NCBI GenBank assembly: GCA_964559835.1
Contig: CAZLJE010000067.1
Coordinates: forward strand, 1-12,838
DNA length: 12,838 bases
Origin: DAISJI01 sp964559835
Lineage (GTDB): Bacteria > Acidobacteriota > Terriglobia > Terriglobales > Acidobacteriaceae
Direction of reading: 5' to 3'
Below the pieces are notes generated by a model that had not been told where the DNA came from, searched no databases, and worked only from the letters and a program-made list of their open reading frames with translations. Shown piece after piece: positions 12,265 to 12,838 of this stretch. The number at the start of each line of letters is the position of its first letter. Position 1 is the stretch's first letter. Position numbers and translations under genes: made by a program.

Positions 12265-12340
12265 CCAATCGTGCCAGAACAGCCCTTCGCAGCGTTTGAC
12301 TCCGCTGGGCCGGCGGGGAAGTTGCGATCGAGCAGATTGG
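12265..12340 (+). promoter_or_regulatory. Possible stem enclosing the rpoA leader
   Basis: CCAATC (12265-12270) and GATTGG (12335-12340) are perfect complements 64 bases apart, enclosing a GC-rich segment with a CCGC/GCGG stem. The right half is followed at once by the GAGGAG site of rpoA (12343-12348). The pairing is short and could be chance. Confidence 0.3.
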
Positions 12341-12357
12341 CCGAGGAGAAAAACACA

Positions 12358-12838
12358 ATGCTTTGGAAAGGCTTCCAAAAGCCCAAGCGTCTTGCCACCG
12401 ACACCGAAACCCTCAACGACAAATACGGCCGGTTCTGGGCGCAGCCCTTTGAACGCGGCTTCGGCACGACCATCGGCAACGGACTCCGTCGCGTCCTGCT
12501 GAGTTCGATCGAAGGCGCCGCCGTTACCGCCGTAAAGATCGAGGGCGTGCTGCACGAGTTCCAGTCGATCCCCGGAGTCGTCGAGGACGCGACCGATATC
12601 ATCCTCAATCTCAAGCAGGTCCCGTTCAAGCTGAACGGCGAAGGCCCGAAGGCGATCTACCTTCGTGCCGACCAGCCCGGCGAAGTCACCTCGGCGATGA
12701 TCGAGGCGGATGCGGACGTCGAAGTGCTCGATAAGAACGTCTACATCGCGACCGTCAGCGAAGGCGGCAAGCTCGATATGGAGATGCGCCTGAAGCGCGG
12801 CCGCGGATACGTTTCAGCGGACAAGAACTTCGACGAGG
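12358..12838 (+). CDS. rpoA: RNA polymerase subunit alpha, N-terminal part
   Basis: Alpha dimerises to start RNA polymerase assembly, and its C-terminal domain binds promoter UP elements and activators. The window holds the first 160 codons; the end lies downstream. The N-terminal domain is clear: MLWKGFQKPKRLATD, then YGRFWAQPFERGFGTTIGNGLRRVLLSSIEGAAVTAVKIEGV with the conserved dimer region, followed by FQSIPGVVEDATDIILNLK. GAGGAG stands 9 bases before ATG 12358, one of the strongest binding sites in the window. rplQ would normally follow outside the window. Confidence 0.97.
   Translation, partial: MLWKGFQKPKRLATDTETLNDKYGRFWAQPFERGFGTTIGNGLRRVLLSSIEGAAVTAVKIEGVLHEFQSIPGVVEDATDIILNLKQVPFKLNGEGPKAIYLRADQPGEVTSAMIEADADVEVLDKNVYIATVSEGGKLDMEMRLKRGRGYVSADKNFDE

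Noticed and set aside
12296..12324. TTGACT as a -35 for an rpoA promoter
   Set aside because: Nothing resembling a -10 lies 16-18 bases downstream; the sequence there is GC-rich.

Overview
This window is one continuous plus-strand ribosomal protein cluster: the distal end of the S10 operon, the whole spc operon, and the alpha operon up to the first 160 codons of rpoA. The order is rplV(partial)-rpsC-rplP-rpmC-rpsQ-rplN-rplX-rplE-rpsN-rpsH-rplF-rplR-rpsE-rpmD-rplO-secY-adk-map-infA-rpmJ-rpsM-rpsK-rpsD-rpoA(partial). The DNA is GC-rich. The lysine/alanine/proline tails on L22 and L5, the zinc-type S14, S4, L36 and adenylate kinase, and the word-repeat spacers suggest a Gram-negative of the Acidobacteriota (Koribacter-like). 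The phylum is inferred from general impression and was not tested.

Layout: 1-883 holds the L22 tail and S3. S3 carries an apparent one-base deletion just after its start codon. 976-2418 is L16, L29, S17 and L14. 2467-6924 is L24, L5, S14, S8, L6, L18, S5, L30 and L15. 7000-8406 is SecY. 8513-10285 is adenylate kinase, methionine aminopeptidase (overlapping adk by 17 bases) and IF-1. 10362-12198 is L36, S13, S11 and S4. 12358 to the end is the start of RNA polymerase alpha. All genes serve ribosome assembly, protein export, N-terminal processing, translation initiation or transcription, so this is a core growth cluster. No mobile element, CRISPR, tRNA or rRNA was seen.

The unusual part is the spacers. 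Junctions of 14 bases or fewer look translationally coupled and carry no repeats. Fifteen of the 16 longer gaps (about 48-160 bases) contain arrays of degenerate 7-base, sometimes 8-base, words. In 12 of them a left array, beginning in or just after the upstream stop codon, is followed by a reverse-complement right array that ends near or against the next start codon. The transcript could therefore fold into a long imperfect hairpin between cistrons. The word differs from gap to gap (AGTTGCC, GTGATTT, AGCTATT, AGTACCA, CGGTATTT, AGTATTTC, CAGGTGT, CAGGGCG), but in those 12 gaps left and right arms use the same word. The one long gap without arrays, secY-adk, instead carries an extended -10 promoter candidate. 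I know of no described name for this arrangement; whether it is functional (mRNA processing, insulation, translational control) or a by-product of repeat expansion cannot be decided from one window.
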